Assembly (NCBI GenBank): GCA_016927835.1
Contig: JAFGMA010000203.1
Span: 1 to 64,000, forward strand
Reading direction: 5' to 3'
DNA length: 64,000 nucleotides
Source: Candidatus Zhuqueibacterota bacterium
GTDB taxonomy: Bacteria; Zhuqueibacterota; Zhuqueibacteria; Thermofontimicrobiales; Sulfurfontimicrobiaceae
In this document: piece after piece, positions 17,589 to 26,755 of the stretch
Numbering within the stretch: the stretch's first letter is position 1
Layout: each line of letters starts with the position of its first letter
The notes under the pieces: model-generated
The model's database searches: none
The model's input: the letters and a program-made list of their open reading frames with translations, nothing else
What the model was told of the DNA's origin: nothing
Made by a program: the position numbers and the translations under genes

Positions 17589-18716
17589 TTAGAATCGGAA
17601 TGAAAATGCAATTGTAGTTTGCCATCCGTTGAGAGTAATTGTGTTGGCTTCTGCTTCGCCGGTCAAATACATCAGATCGGTACGAACGATCATCGTTTCG
17701 GAAAACTTGGCATAAAATTCCGGTCCCGAATGAATTGTCCAGGCATCCGCTACCTGAATATCACTTTTGCCAAATTTGTTGAAACCGAATTTCCCTCCGA
17801 AAGAAAAGGATGGATTAAGATTAAACATAAATTGCGCTTGGCTCAAGAAGCTGTTATCAATAAAATTACGACCGATTAACAGCGCTCTCCCCAGGTCACC
17901 GGAAACACCATTTTCCTGTTTGATAATGTTATTCACGAAAATTGAAAACGAGATAGGATAGGTATGGTAATGAAAAAGCGCCTCGATTTCAGTCTGGCTG
18001 CCTTCGGTTAAAAATTGTTCGCCATCGAGCTTATCAACGCCGAATCGGGTGTGAAGCACATTGGCTCTGATGAAAATGCTATCCAATTCAATATCCACTC
18101 CGCCGTGGATGGATAATTCATCCCCCGGTTTGAATTTTATCTCGCTATCGGTCTGGTAGTTGTATTCGCCTTTGAAAAGGTAGCCCACGCCAAATCCGAT
18201 GGTGAAGGTTCCGCCAAAATTTCTGGCGTAAACCGCGCCCAGGTCGGCATCAAAGCCTTCTCCGTAACGCTTCACCTTGAAACCGAGTACTGTTTCATAC
18301 AGGGCATTGGCAACCTGATTTTCTGATTCGTTAAAAGAATTTTTGCCGAAGGGCATTCCCAATCCCAGGCTCAACATCACGGAATTTTCAGCCAGTCGCC
18401 AGAAGGCTTTAAATTTGCCATCCGTCATACCGTTCAATTTATAGTCTGACTCCGATTTGAGCATCGAAGACGCATTTGAAGTGCTGAAGTACACATCGAT
18501 ATTTTGAGTAACCGGGCGCAAAACCGAAAACGGGACAACGAGCTGGGAGATTTTCTGCTCTGTACCACCCTGCTTAACCGCCCAACTGCGATAGGATAAA
18601 TAGGTTGAAATCGCGGCATTGTACGCGGGGTAATTGAATTGTGGTTGAGCAACCGCCGTCGTACCGAGCACGCCAACCACGCACAAGGCAATAATGATCG
18701 AATAATTTTTCATCAT
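17589..18716 (-). CDS. outer-membrane beta-barrel protein, unknown function
   Basis: The product (375 aa) starts with a signal peptide (MMKNYSIIIALCVVGVLGTT, AVAQ cleavage). The mature part is a barrel-like series of amphipathic strands (LGAVYARNFGGTFTIGFGVG, FSFGGKFGFNKFGKSDI) ending in the aromatic strand WQTTIAFSFRF, the usual outer-membrane insertion signal. It resembles the generic large-pore or transporter-like barrels found next to secreted proteins in this superphylum, but no family is recognised. It lies 98 bp downstream of the CsgG-like lipoprotein gene on the same strand, which suggests an envelope complex. Confidence 0.7.
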   Translation of the reverse strand: MMKNYSIIIALCVVGVLGTTAVAQPQFNYPAYNAAISTYLSYRSWAVKQGGTEQKISQLVVPFSVLRPVTQNIDVYFSTSNASSMLKSESDYKLNGMTDGKFKAFWRLAENSVMLSLGLGMPFGKNSFNESENQVANALYETVLGFKVKRYGEGFDADLGAVYARNFGGTFTIGFGVGYLFKGEYNYQTDSEIKFKPGDELSIHGGVDIELDSIFIRANVLHTRFGVDKLDGEQFLTEGSQTEIEALFHYHTYPISFSIFVNNIIKQENGVSGDLGRALLIGRNFIDNSFLSQAQFMFNLNPSFSFGGKFGFNKFGKSDIQVADAWTIHSGPEFYAKFSETMIVRTDLMYLTGEAEANTITLNGWQTTIAFSFRF

Positions 18717-18814
18717 ATAATTAATCCATTGCTAAAACAGAATTCAATCGCCTCTAACACTTGCAGCTTTTCTACTGATTTGATATTTACTTCATTCACC
18801 TCAGGCACTTTGGA

Positions 18815-20110
18815 TCATTTTGATTCGCTTTTCGGCAACGTGCCTTTAACCACCAGCGTTCCTTTTTTGCCGGAGAGTGTCGGTCGAACAGTCACTTTAT
18901 CGTCCTGATTCACCGGTAAAAAGCTGCTGCCGACTTCAAGCGCACTCACTTCCAGCCGATCGAGTGGGCTTATTGCATCGATTTCGCGCACAATCTGGAT
19001 GAGCCGCTCGCTTGAAACCGGCGCGATCTGCATTTCGAGCAACTTCTCGTTTGCCATCTGAAATCCCGGATCCAATTTAACTGCCCGCTTATAGGCATTT
19101 CTTGCGCGCACCAGATCACCGGTATCCTCATAATCCAATCCCTCGGCAAATGCCAGGAAAGCCATGAAACTTTCGGTCGGCACTTTTTTGATCTCTTCAA
19201 TTTCGCTGAAAGACAGCCGGATGCCCATTTCGTTGATCAATTGAAGTACCAGTTTTTTCTCGATCTTGAAAAAATCACTGAGCCTGCCGTCTGCGCTGGC
19301 TTCCATCGATGCCCGGGAACCGAGTTCAGATTCAACAACTGCTGCAATAATCTGCAGGTAGCCTTCCTCTGAAGTAATGAAGCCGCCTTTGACCAATTTT
19401 TTGGCGCCGAGAAGCCTGCCCAGGCGCGGGGCACTTTGCACATCGAACAGCTCGGATTGACTGAGTTTCAGCTCTTGCATCAACTGCTGGAGCTTTTGGC
19501 GCTCGACAATTTTCAATTTTCGAACTTTTGACAGATCCGTTGTCAGCATCACCGCCAGCCCTTTTTCCAACGGATTTAATTTCTGCCATTGATTGATATT
19601 CTTGAAATATAAAATTGCAATCGAATTTTCGGGGATGTCCTGCACCATTAATTTTTGCTCATCTTCGATTGCCTTTCGCAGGTCGGCGGTGATTTTTAAT
19701 TTCATCAGCGCATTCATCCGATCCTGGATACGTTTTCGGATCGAACTGAACTTATTCAGGTGAGTTATTCGCTTATATGCATCCAGGGCTTTATCGAACG
19801 AACGTTGCGCTTCGTAGCTCAAGCCGAGATATAAAATGGTCATCCCATCATTCGGGTTCAGGGTATTGGCTTCTCGCAATTTGGTGATTGCGGGAGCATA
19901 ATTTTTAAGCTCATAATAGACAATGCCCAGATCGCGCTTGATGCGATAATCATTCGGACTCAGGCGTTCAGCAGCGAGGAATTTTTCAATGGCTGAACGG
20001 TAGCTGCGTTGGCGCACCAACGATTTGGCTTCCCAATAGCTATATGTTGCACAGCCGCAGAGGATTGCGATGAAAATGACCAACATTAGCAGCAAAAATT
20101 TCGATTTCAA
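18815..20110 (-). CDS. TPR/CsgG-like lipoprotein
   Basis: The product (431 aa from the chosen start) is a lipoprotein with TPR repeats (about residues 30-130) and a CsgG/FlgO-like domain (about 160-285: SIAILYFKNI, VMLTTDLSKVRKLKIVERQK, LGRLLGAKKLVKGGF). A further TPR-like pair lies near 320-360. CsgG-type domains occur in outer-membrane lipoproteins that form secretion pores or accessory rings. The open frame reaches 20170, but only a TTG begins it. The TTG at 20110 has GGAG 6 nt upstream and gives an ideal lipoprotein signal (MKSKF, then AILCGC, Cys20). It is the second of three CsgG-like genes in this block. Confidence 0.75.
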   Translation of the reverse strand: MKSKFLLLMLVIFIAILCGCATYSYWEAKSLVRQRSYRSAIEKFLAAERLSPNDYRIKRDLGIVYYELKNYAPAITKLREANTLNPNDGMTILYLGLSYEAQRSFDKALDAYKRITHLNKFSSIRKRIQDRMNALMKLKITADLRKAIEDEQKLMVQDIPENSIAILYFKNINQWQKLNPLEKGLAVMLTTDLSKVRKLKIVERQKLQQLMQELKLSQSELFDVQSAPRLGRLLGAKKLVKGGFITSEEGYLQIIAAVVESELGSRASMEASADGRLSDFFKIEKKLVLQLINEMGIRLSFSEIEEIKKVPTESFMAFLAFAEGLDYEDTGDLVRARNAYKRAVKLDPGFQMANEKLLEMQIAPVSSERLIQIVREIDAISPLDRLEVSALEVGSSFLPVNQDDKVTVRPTLSGKKGTLVVKGTLPKSESK

Positions 20111-20313
20111 AATTGACTCCAGGCATTTTTTTAATTTTCGAACCAGCCCGGACGACAGGTCCAGGCGCAATATTCATTTATCAAGGCAGCATGCACTTAT
20201 TCAACCGTATAATGTACTTGTGTCAAATAAAATTAGCGAGTTACAAAATCTGAAGCGCAACGCACACTGAATTCGATATTTCAATTCAGTTCGTGCAGTC
20301 GAGCACTTAGAGC

Positions 20314-20430
20314 TTTATTTTACAAATACGTTGATGATGCCAAAGAGATTAGACAGGATAACAGGATGGACAAGATAAATAACATCCTGTTTATAAATGA
20401 GTTGATAGCTCCGATTAACTTTTTGCTAAT
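20314..20430 (-). repeat. GxxExxY 3'-end flank, copy 2
   Basis: This copy of the 115-bp repeat (ACAGGATAACAGGATGGACA) overlaps the last codons of the adjacent pseudogene. It shows that the repeat is the downstream flank of a GxxExxY gene. Confidence 0.75.
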
Positions 20431-20792
20431 TCTCTTACTTTTCTTTTTATTTCAACTTTTTGCTCACCAAAGTTGATGAATAGACCAACATCTTTTCCGG
20501 TTGCAGTCAGGTAATTCACTAACTAAACTTCATGAGCTTTAATGAACCTTCGAACTGATTTCAATTCTAAAATAACTATATCCTCAACAACCACATCGGC
20601 TACAAACTCTCAGACCATCTCAGTGTCATAATAAACCGTGATCGGATTCTGAGCTAATGCCCGAAATCCAACCTTTTTCAGTTCAATCATCAGGCATTTT
20701 TCGTAAACCGATTCTAAGAAGCCATAGCCCATTTTGTTGTAAACTCGATAGGCACATCCTATTATTCTCTACGTCAACTCTTTATGTTTCAT
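20415..20792 (-). pseudogene. GxxExxY-family protein, pseudogene with three nonsense codons
   Basis: Reading the minus strand from the ATG at 20792 gives a full-length 125-codon GxxExxY protein (family of small PD-(D/E)XK-like proteins of unknown role). Recognisable segments are YRVYNKMGYGFLESVYEKCL, VADVVVEDIVILELKSV and NYLTATGKDVGLFINFGEQK. Three stops interrupt it at codons 8 (TAG), 61 (TGA) and 90 (TAG), with no frameshift. In functional relatives these sites are typically Glu, Gly and Gln. The flanks carry the usual ACAGGAT-rich sequences, including GGATTTACATGATCAACAGG (minus strand) upstream. Decay by point mutation alone suggests recent inactivation. Confidence 0.85.
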
Positions 20793-20916
20793 GATTGCTA
20801 CCTTCGTCAGGTTGTGATATTTATTTTGATTTACTGGATTTATATCTTGGTTAATCCTGTTGATCATGTAAATCCCGTCTAAAATTTTATGTCACCATAA
20901 TTATGAAATTAGATAT

Positions 20917-21978
20917 TTAGGAGATAAGAGGTTCAAGAACCGCGATCTTCTTTTTTGCAGGCAGATAATTCGGATCATATTTCAACGCTTCCTGGAATTT
21001 TGCATGCGCTTTCTTGTATTCCTCTTTGTCGAGAAAACTCAATCCTTCTGAATAGGAAAGAATCGCTTCTAACGATTTATTTTCAACTTTCTTGATTTCC
21101 TTCACTTCGGTCTTCGAAAGAATCACGTCCAGATCTTTGGTAATTTTCAGTGCCAGTTTTTTTTCCATTTCGATGAATTTTTTCGCATTGTCGGTTATCT
21201 CTTCAGCCTTGATTAATTCACCGGTTTCAACCTTAATCAAACGCGCGTCAAGCCGCATCAAATCGCCGATCTTGGCAATTCCTCCGAACAGCATCGAATG
21301 CACTCCCAGCAATTTCCCGATCCTGACCGCGGTTTTCTGATCGAATACCTTATTTTTTTCCAGTTCGATCTCATCCATAATGAACTGAATACGTTCGCGC
21401 TCGATCACTTTGAGCCTTGTGGCTTTGGACAAATCTGTAATCAGCATCTGGGCGATGCCTTTGCCCATAGGCTCCCACTTTTCTTTATCATCTCCGATTG
21501 AATTGTTATCGAAATCCAGGATAGCAATCGTCTGAACGCCGGGATCCGCGCGTTCATCGATGGTCATATTTCCCTTTTTTTCCTTTTTCACTTCATAATA
21601 AATTCGCATCAATTTTGGGGGGACGTTTTCCGGATTGAATTCAATGCTTGGATCGAGATCGACAATTTTCTCGACCATTTCTTTCGCCTGGTCGTAATAT
21701 CCCTTGGCAACCATCGAAAAGCCAAGTAATTGATAGACGATAATCTGTTGATTGGACGTCAATCCTTTCTCTTCGGAAATCACTTGAAGCGTTTTTATGG
21801 CATCATCAAAACGTGCTGAGGTATAATGTCTGCGCGCCTGATCGATTTGCATTTCAAATTTTGTTTGCGCAAACGATTCTGAAAATGGCATTATTGCCGC
21901 ATGCACCAGCACGAATGTGCCAGCCAGGATAAATCCCAATCGGAATTTACTCACGGTTCCCGCATGTTTAAGCTTCAT
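20917..21978 (-). CDS. TPR/CsgG-like exported protein
   Basis: The product (353 aa) has an N-terminal signal segment ending at SFAQ (about residue 39), TPR-like helices (about 45-125), a CsgG/FlgO-like domain (about 146-260: TIAILDFDNNSIGDD, MLITDLSKATRLKVIERERI, IGKLLGVHSMLFGGI) and a C-terminal TPR (AILSYSEGLSFLDKEEYKKA). It has no lipobox, so it is likely periplasmic. The start is the ATG at 21978 because AGGAGG lies 7 nt upstream; a GTG two codons earlier would overlap that site. It follows the PEGA kinase gene by 56 bp on the same strand, suggesting one transcript with the kinases. Confidence 0.78.
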   Translation of the reverse strand: MKLKHAGTVSKFRLGFILAGTFVLVHAAIMPFSESFAQTKFEMQIDQARRHYTSARFDDAIKTLQVISEEKGLTSNQQIIVYQLLGFSMVAKGYYDQAKEMVEKIVDLDPSIEFNPENVPPKLMRIYYEVKKEKKGNMTIDERADPGVQTIAILDFDNNSIGDDKEKWEPMGKGIAQMLITDLSKATRLKVIERERIQFIMDEIELEKNKVFDQKTAVRIGKLLGVHSMLFGGIAKIGDLMRLDARLIKVETGELIKAEEITDNAKKFIEMEKKLALKITKDLDVILSKTEVKEIKKVENKSLEAILSYSEGLSFLDKEEYKKAHAKFQEALKYDPNYLPAKKKIAVLEPLIS

Positions 21979-22034
21979 CGTCACACCTCCTGAATAGTAA
22001 TGGATGAATGGATTTTATTTCGATGAATCGAACG

Positions 22035-23987
22035 CTACTCCTGAGTCGCCTTCACCAGCGTAAATTTCACGGTACAATGTTTTCCGGGGAGAACCTGAAT
22101 CTCCTGTTCGCCCTGAATTGATTTATATTCAAATTTGGATATGTCGATTTTATAGGTGCCGGCAGGGAGTTCAATTTCTCCGCTGAATTGCATGTCTTCT
22201 CCTGTGCTGTCCTTAAATGGCTTGTCATTAATGAGTACCAGGCCCCTGATAGGATTTCCAAATTCATCAACAATGACAATACCGACTTTGCCGGTTTCCG
22301 GTTGTGGCGGTTGAGGCACGCGAGAGAGTTTCCGATGCAGCAGCGTCTGCTTGCCGGCGGACACACGAACCTTCTCCGTCAACGATTCATAGCCTGCGAG
22401 TGTGAAACTAATCGTGTAAAGCGCTGCCTTCAAAGAAGTGATAACACAATTGGTTTTTTTCGAGTAAGGGCGATCATTGAGCGAAATGTTTGCGCCCGGT
22501 GGTTCCGATTTCAATTCGAGGCTGCCATAAGCCGGCTCAACCTTTTCCTCGACAGGCTCGGTGTGAATTTTTTTCTTTTCGGGCGGCAGCACCACAGCCG
22601 GCGTTGAATCAGCCGGTTGAAGCTTTGGTGCAATTTCGAGAGTTGCCGAAGCCAAATGCACCGAATCTGACCAGGAGAGAAAATCAGATTTTTGAATCGA
22701 GATGAAATAGGTGCCGTACGCAAATTCCTCAAGAGTAAGCGGTGTTTCTCCATCGATTCGCTGCCCGTTGACGGAAACAGATGCCCCTGGCGGATTCGAA
22801 CTGATGATCAATCTTCCTTCGTCAATCGTCTCGCCTTTCCTGGTTGCCAATTGATAAATCAGATAAGCCAGCAGCATGAAAACAACGATGCCGAACCATT
22901 TGACCGCTCTCAATGAAGTATCATCCATATTTTGCGAGCGGCGCTCTTTGACGGCTCGCTGGCTCTTTTGGGTACTGGACGTTTCAGAAACCATCTCAGT
23001 GGCACGTGGCGTTGAAACCTGATCACCTGACGGGAAATCGATTGCCGGCTCCGAATTCTTGCTTGCGATGACGGTTTCTGATAAATCTTCGGAAACGGAA
23101 GCGATGGTAGGTTCGGAAAAATGGCTTTTGCGGGTATAATTTTCCCACTCATCGAGATCATTCAGCAAGTCTTGTGCAAATTGATAGCGCTTCCGGGGTG
23201 CTTTTTCGATACATTTCATCACGATGGGTTCCAGACCATCCGGAATGTCTGCCTTGATCGTATGCAACGGCGGCGCGGGTGTCGCTATTTGTTTGTGGCA
23301 AATTGAAAGCGGATCGCCGCTGAACGGTGGCTGACCGGTGAGCGCCTCGTAAAGGACAATTCCGAGTGAATAAATATCAGCCCGATGATCGAGTTCGTCG
23401 CCTTGCACTTGTTCCGGCGACATATATTTTGGAGTGCCCATCACCGTATCTTTGACCGTCAATTGGGAAAAATCCCCGCTCTTGACCAACCCGAAATCGG
23501 TCAGGATTGCGTTGCCCGATTCATCGAACATGATATTCGCCGGCTTGATATCTCTGTGGATGAAGTTGGTGACGGTTTTATGACTGTGCATATAACTGAG
23601 CGCTGAACTCATATCACTGGCGATTTTCAGCCATTGGGCAAGCGGTAATCCCTGCCGGTTTTCGCGCAGACGCAATATCTGCTGAAGCGTGGTGGGCAGG
23701 TAATTCATCACAAAATAATGAATGCCGTTTTCCGAGCCGCTATCGAATATTTTAATGATATTGGGGTGCTCGAACATCGCCACAACTTTTGCCTCCCGGA
23801 TGAAACGCCTCACCAGGTCTTCATCTTCGGCGGCAAACTCCGAAAGCACTTTTACCGCTACTTTGCGCTTCAACTGGGTTTGGATTCCGAGGTATACCGT
23901 TGCGAAGCCGCCTTTTCCCAGGGGTTTGTCGCCGATAATCTTGAAGCGTCCGTTGGCGAGTTCTTTCCCCAGCAAATTATCTTTCAA
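22035..23987 (-). CDS. Hanks-type Ser/Thr kinase with PEGA domains
   Basis: The product (650 aa) is a membrane Ser/Thr kinase. Residues 1-285 are an intact kinase: GKGGFATVY loop (24-32), Lys46 in VAVKV, HRDIKPAN (144-151), DFG (164-166), and the activation-segment end SPEQ. A cytoplasmic linker is followed by one membrane helix (about 363-381). Outside are two PEGA domains (about 391-450 and 488-545) and a third beta domain (566-645). PEGA domains often bind surface or wall components. The start is a TTG with AGGAG 7 nt upstream. It is 25 bp downstream of the TPR kinase gene. Together with the pseudokinase and the PP2C gene, it forms a likely phospho-signalling unit. Confidence 0.88.
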   Translation of the reverse strand: MKDNLLGKELANGRFKIIGDKPLGKGGFATVYLGIQTQLKRKVAVKVLSEFAAEDEDLVRRFIREAKVVAMFEHPNIIKIFDSGSENGIHYFVMNYLPTTLQQILRLRENRQGLPLAQWLKIASDMSSALSYMHSHKTVTNFIHRDIKPANIMFDESGNAILTDFGLVKSGDFSQLTVKDTVMGTPKYMSPEQVQGDELDHRADIYSLGIVLYEALTGQPPFSGDPLSICHKQIATPAPPLHTIKADIPDGLEPIVMKCIEKAPRKRYQFAQDLLNDLDEWENYTRKSHFSEPTIASVSEDLSETVIASKNSEPAIDFPSGDQVSTPRATEMVSETSSTQKSQRAVKERRSQNMDDTSLRAVKWFGIVVFMLLAYLIYQLATRKGETIDEGRLIISSNPPGASVSVNGQRIDGETPLTLEEFAYGTYFISIQKSDFLSWSDSVHLASATLEIAPKLQPADSTPAVVLPPEKKKIHTEPVEEKVEPAYGSLELKSEPPGANISLNDRPYSKKTNCVITSLKAALYTISFTLAGYESLTEKVRVSAGKQTLLHRKLSRVPQPPQPETGKVGIVIVDEFGNPIRGLVLINDKPFKDSTGEDMQFSGEIELPAGTYKIDISKFEYKSIQGEQEIQVLPGKHCTVKFTLVKATQE

Positions 23988-24012
23988 TTTCGGTCTCCTG
24001 ATTCATCAAATT

Positions 24013-26706
24013 TCAGAGCATGGGCATGGTTTTATCGATATCGGTGATAATTTCTCGTGCTGTGGCGTAGCGATTGTTGGGACTTTTTTCCATCATTTTA
24101 TTAACAATATTTTCCAATTCAACGGGCAGATTATTGTCATACGAGGTGATTCGCCTGGGTTTCGCCTGGATAATTTTGACGATGATCGATGCGATGCTAT
24201 CGCCTTTGAACGGTCTGACACCGGTGAGCATTTCGTAAAAAACCACGCCCAGCGAAAATATATCCGAGCGTCCATCAATCTCCTTGCCTTCGATTTGCTC
24301 CGGCGACATATAGCTGGGCGTGCCCAGGCTGCTGCCAGCCTGTGTAAGCGTTCCCGAAGAGTCAGCCATTTTCGCGACCCCAAAATCAACAATTTTAATC
24401 AAACCGTTTTTCATGACCATGATATTCGATGGTTTGATGTCCCGATGAACGATCCCCCGAGAATGTGCTTCTGCCAATGCGCTGCAAGCCTGACGCACAA
24501 GATTCGCAGCTTCTTTGGGGGGAAGCAATTTGCGTTGCTGCAGCAAATGCAGCAAATTAATTCCTTCGATATATTCCATTGAAATAAAACTTCTGGTATC
24601 GATTTTTACAATATCAAAAATTGTAACGATATTCGGATGATTCAATTTTCCGGCAGATAACGCTTCACGCTCGAATCGGCGTTTCAATTTTTCCAACTCC
24701 ATTTTGCCCAAATCCAAATCCATCCGAATTTCTTTCAGAACGACTGTCCGGTCCATTTTGTGATCATAAGCTTTGTAAACCTTCCCCATGGCGCCTTTGC
24801 CAATTTCGCTTTTCACCTCGTAGCGATCCTGGATTAAAGGATTCACCGAGTCTTGTTCTGTACTGAGAAGTCGTGTTTTCTCCTCAATTAATTGTTGATC
24901 GCCGGCAGGAGCCATTGCAGCCGGTTCTTTGCTTTCACCGCTTCGCTGAGAGCCGAGTACTGTTTTCTGCTGCGCCTGTTCTTCATCCGCAGCGATGGTT
25001 TTAATCTGACCGGATGGTTTACGCTTTGCTTTCACCGGGGGAACGCGATGTTCCGCTTTTGCCTGCGAAACCCGAGGCGCTGGTTGCTGACGCCGAGATC
25101 GATTTACCAACAATAGAATTATAACCAGCAAAGCAGCCGCGCCGCCTCCGGCAAATTCCCAATGATCCATTACGACATTCAGCCAGCCCGATTCAGCAGG
25201 CGCGCCGGTTTGAGAGCGCAGCGCTTTGAGCCGCTGATTCACATCACGATATGTTGGTTCTGCCCCCAAAATGCTTTCGAATTCTGCCAGGGCTTCCTTC
25301 ACCTCGCCGACCGATTCTTTTTGGCGTCCCACTGCATAATGTTTAGCCAGCACAGCAGGTTGAAAATCCGGGGTGATTTCCAGCGACTTGTCCAACAAAT
25401 TTGAAGCGAATGCCCAATTTTCAAGATTTAGCATGGACATTCCCCTGGCGTAATTCAACAGCATTTGCGCTTCATTGAGGGATGGTTCAATCGATAGCGC
25501 GGCTTCGAAGTGTTTGATGGCATTTTCCCATTGATTTTGCTCTATTGCCGCCTTGCCCTGGTTGACGAATGCCCGGGCATCCGTCGTTGTTTCCGGCGGT
25601 TTTTCAGTCGTTGCGGTATCCAGGGGAGTGGTGACGGAAGCTGGCTGTGCATCATACCTCGTTCTGGCATGGCGAAGTTTTTGAGCAACATCTTTATAAT
25701 TCGAATCCTTGCTGTTGATCTGGTTCAAAAGGCGTATGGCAAGCTGCCATTGCTGCGCCTTAATCGCCTGCTCCGCTTTCTGATATTCCGTTTCCAGTTC
25801 CTGTGTCGTTTCGAGCCTCGATTTTATTTGGCTTAATTCAGCCTGGTTCTTGCCATATTCCAGCGCCCGATTGATATAGCCCAATGCCAAATCCGGGTTC
25901 TGTTCCGAAGTGGCAAGCCGGGCGTAATATTGCGCTAGCTGATTATCAACGTCATCCAGCCTGGCATGTCCCGGAGCCTTTTGTGCCAGTTGGTCTCTTA
26001 ATTTAATTGCGGAGTCAATCTCGCCTGCATTGATTGCCTCTGTTGCCTGTCTGGCAAGCTCATCCACATCGTTCATTGATTTGAGTTTGGAAGCGGCTTG
26101 TTTCGCCGGTTCGTGATTCGAATCCTTCACAAGTGCCTGTTCATACGCGGCAAGGGCTTCTTTTGTATTGCCCTGGGCGAGTTTGATTTTTCCATCATAA
26201 TAAAAATAATCCGCTTCGGATAAATTTTTTCGATACTTAGTCAAAGCGGAGGCAGCTTTTGAAAATTCGCTTTCGCCCAAGTAAAGCGCAATCGCCTTGG
26301 CAAATAGCTCAGTATTCCGTTTAAGCGTCAACGAGGTTTCGTAGGCGGTTGCAGCATTCGTTCGTTCGCCCAGTTCCAGATATGAATTGCCAATATATTT
26401 CCAGGCATTACTTCCATTGGGATTTCGAAGTGGATTAATTCCGATTTCTGCGCGGAATTCTTCGATTGCTTTTTTGTACTCTCCTTGTTCAAAATAAATC
26501 TCCCCGAGTTTCAAATGTGCAGCTTCATACTCCGGATAAATCTCCAGTGTCTTTTTCAAGCCTTCAACCTTTTCAGTCCTGGATTTGGATTTCAGCGCCT
26601 CTATGAAATGCTTTTTTGCCTCTTGCCGGGCATCCTGGGCGACTGCGGTTTCCAGGCTTAAAAGGAGGAATTGTGTGATAAAAAATATACTGATGACTTG
26701 CCTCAT
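24013..26706 (-). CDS. TPR-transmembrane-Ser/Thr kinase
   Basis: The product (897 aa) has reversed domain order. A signal peptide (MRQVISIFFITQFLLLSLET) precedes about 500 residues of TPR repeats, then a membrane helix (about 521-536, AAALLVIILLLVN), a linker, and a C-terminal kinase (about 628-897). The kinase is intact: GKGAMGKVYKAYD, VVLKEI lysine, HRDIKPSNIM, VDFGVAK, SPEQ. The TPR part is thus probably periplasmic and the kinase cytoplasmic, unlike PknB. The start at 26706 has GAGGT 8 nt upstream; an upstream ATG (26769) overlaps the previous gene and lacks a signal sequence. It pairs with the pseudokinase gene ahead of it, 49 bp away. Confidence 0.85.
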   Translation of the reverse strand: MRQVISIFFITQFLLLSLETAVAQDARQEAKKHFIEALKSKSRTEKVEGLKKTLEIYPEYEAAHLKLGEIYFEQGEYKKAIEEFRAEIGINPLRNPNGSNAWKYIGNSYLELGERTNAATAYETSLTLKRNTELFAKAIALYLGESEFSKAASALTKYRKNLSEADYFYYDGKIKLAQGNTKEALAAYEQALVKDSNHEPAKQAASKLKSMNDVDELARQATEAINAGEIDSAIKLRDQLAQKAPGHARLDDVDNQLAQYYARLATSEQNPDLALGYINRALEYGKNQAELSQIKSRLETTQELETEYQKAEQAIKAQQWQLAIRLLNQINSKDSNYKDVAQKLRHARTRYDAQPASVTTPLDTATTEKPPETTTDARAFVNQGKAAIEQNQWENAIKHFEAALSIEPSLNEAQMLLNYARGMSMLNLENWAFASNLLDKSLEITPDFQPAVLAKHYAVGRQKESVGEVKEALAEFESILGAEPTYRDVNQRLKALRSQTGAPAESGWLNVVMDHWEFAGGGAAALLVIILLLVNRSRRQQPAPRVSQAKAEHRVPPVKAKRKPSGQIKTIAADEEQAQQKTVLGSQRSGESKEPAAMAPAGDQQLIEEKTRLLSTEQDSVNPLIQDRYEVKSEIGKGAMGKVYKAYDHKMDRTVVLKEIRMDLDLGKMELEKLKRRFEREALSAGKLNHPNIVTIFDIVKIDTRSFISMEYIEGINLLHLLQQRKLLPPKEAANLVRQACSALAEAHSRGIVHRDIKPSNIMVMKNGLIKIVDFGVAKMADSSGTLTQAGSSLGTPSYMSPEQIEGKEIDGRSDIFSLGVVFYEMLTGVRPFKGDSIASIIVKIIQAKPRRITSYDNNLPVELENIVNKMMEKSPNNRYATAREIITDIDKTMPML

Positions 26707-26755
26707 CCCCGTTGACCTCGTATAAATGTTTTTACAATGACCCACCTGTTCATAA

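Noticed and set aside
23722-24582. 286-codon plus-strand frame opposite the kinase genes
   Set aside because: It lies antisense to two clear kinase coding regions. Length alone is explained by codon bias of the real genes.
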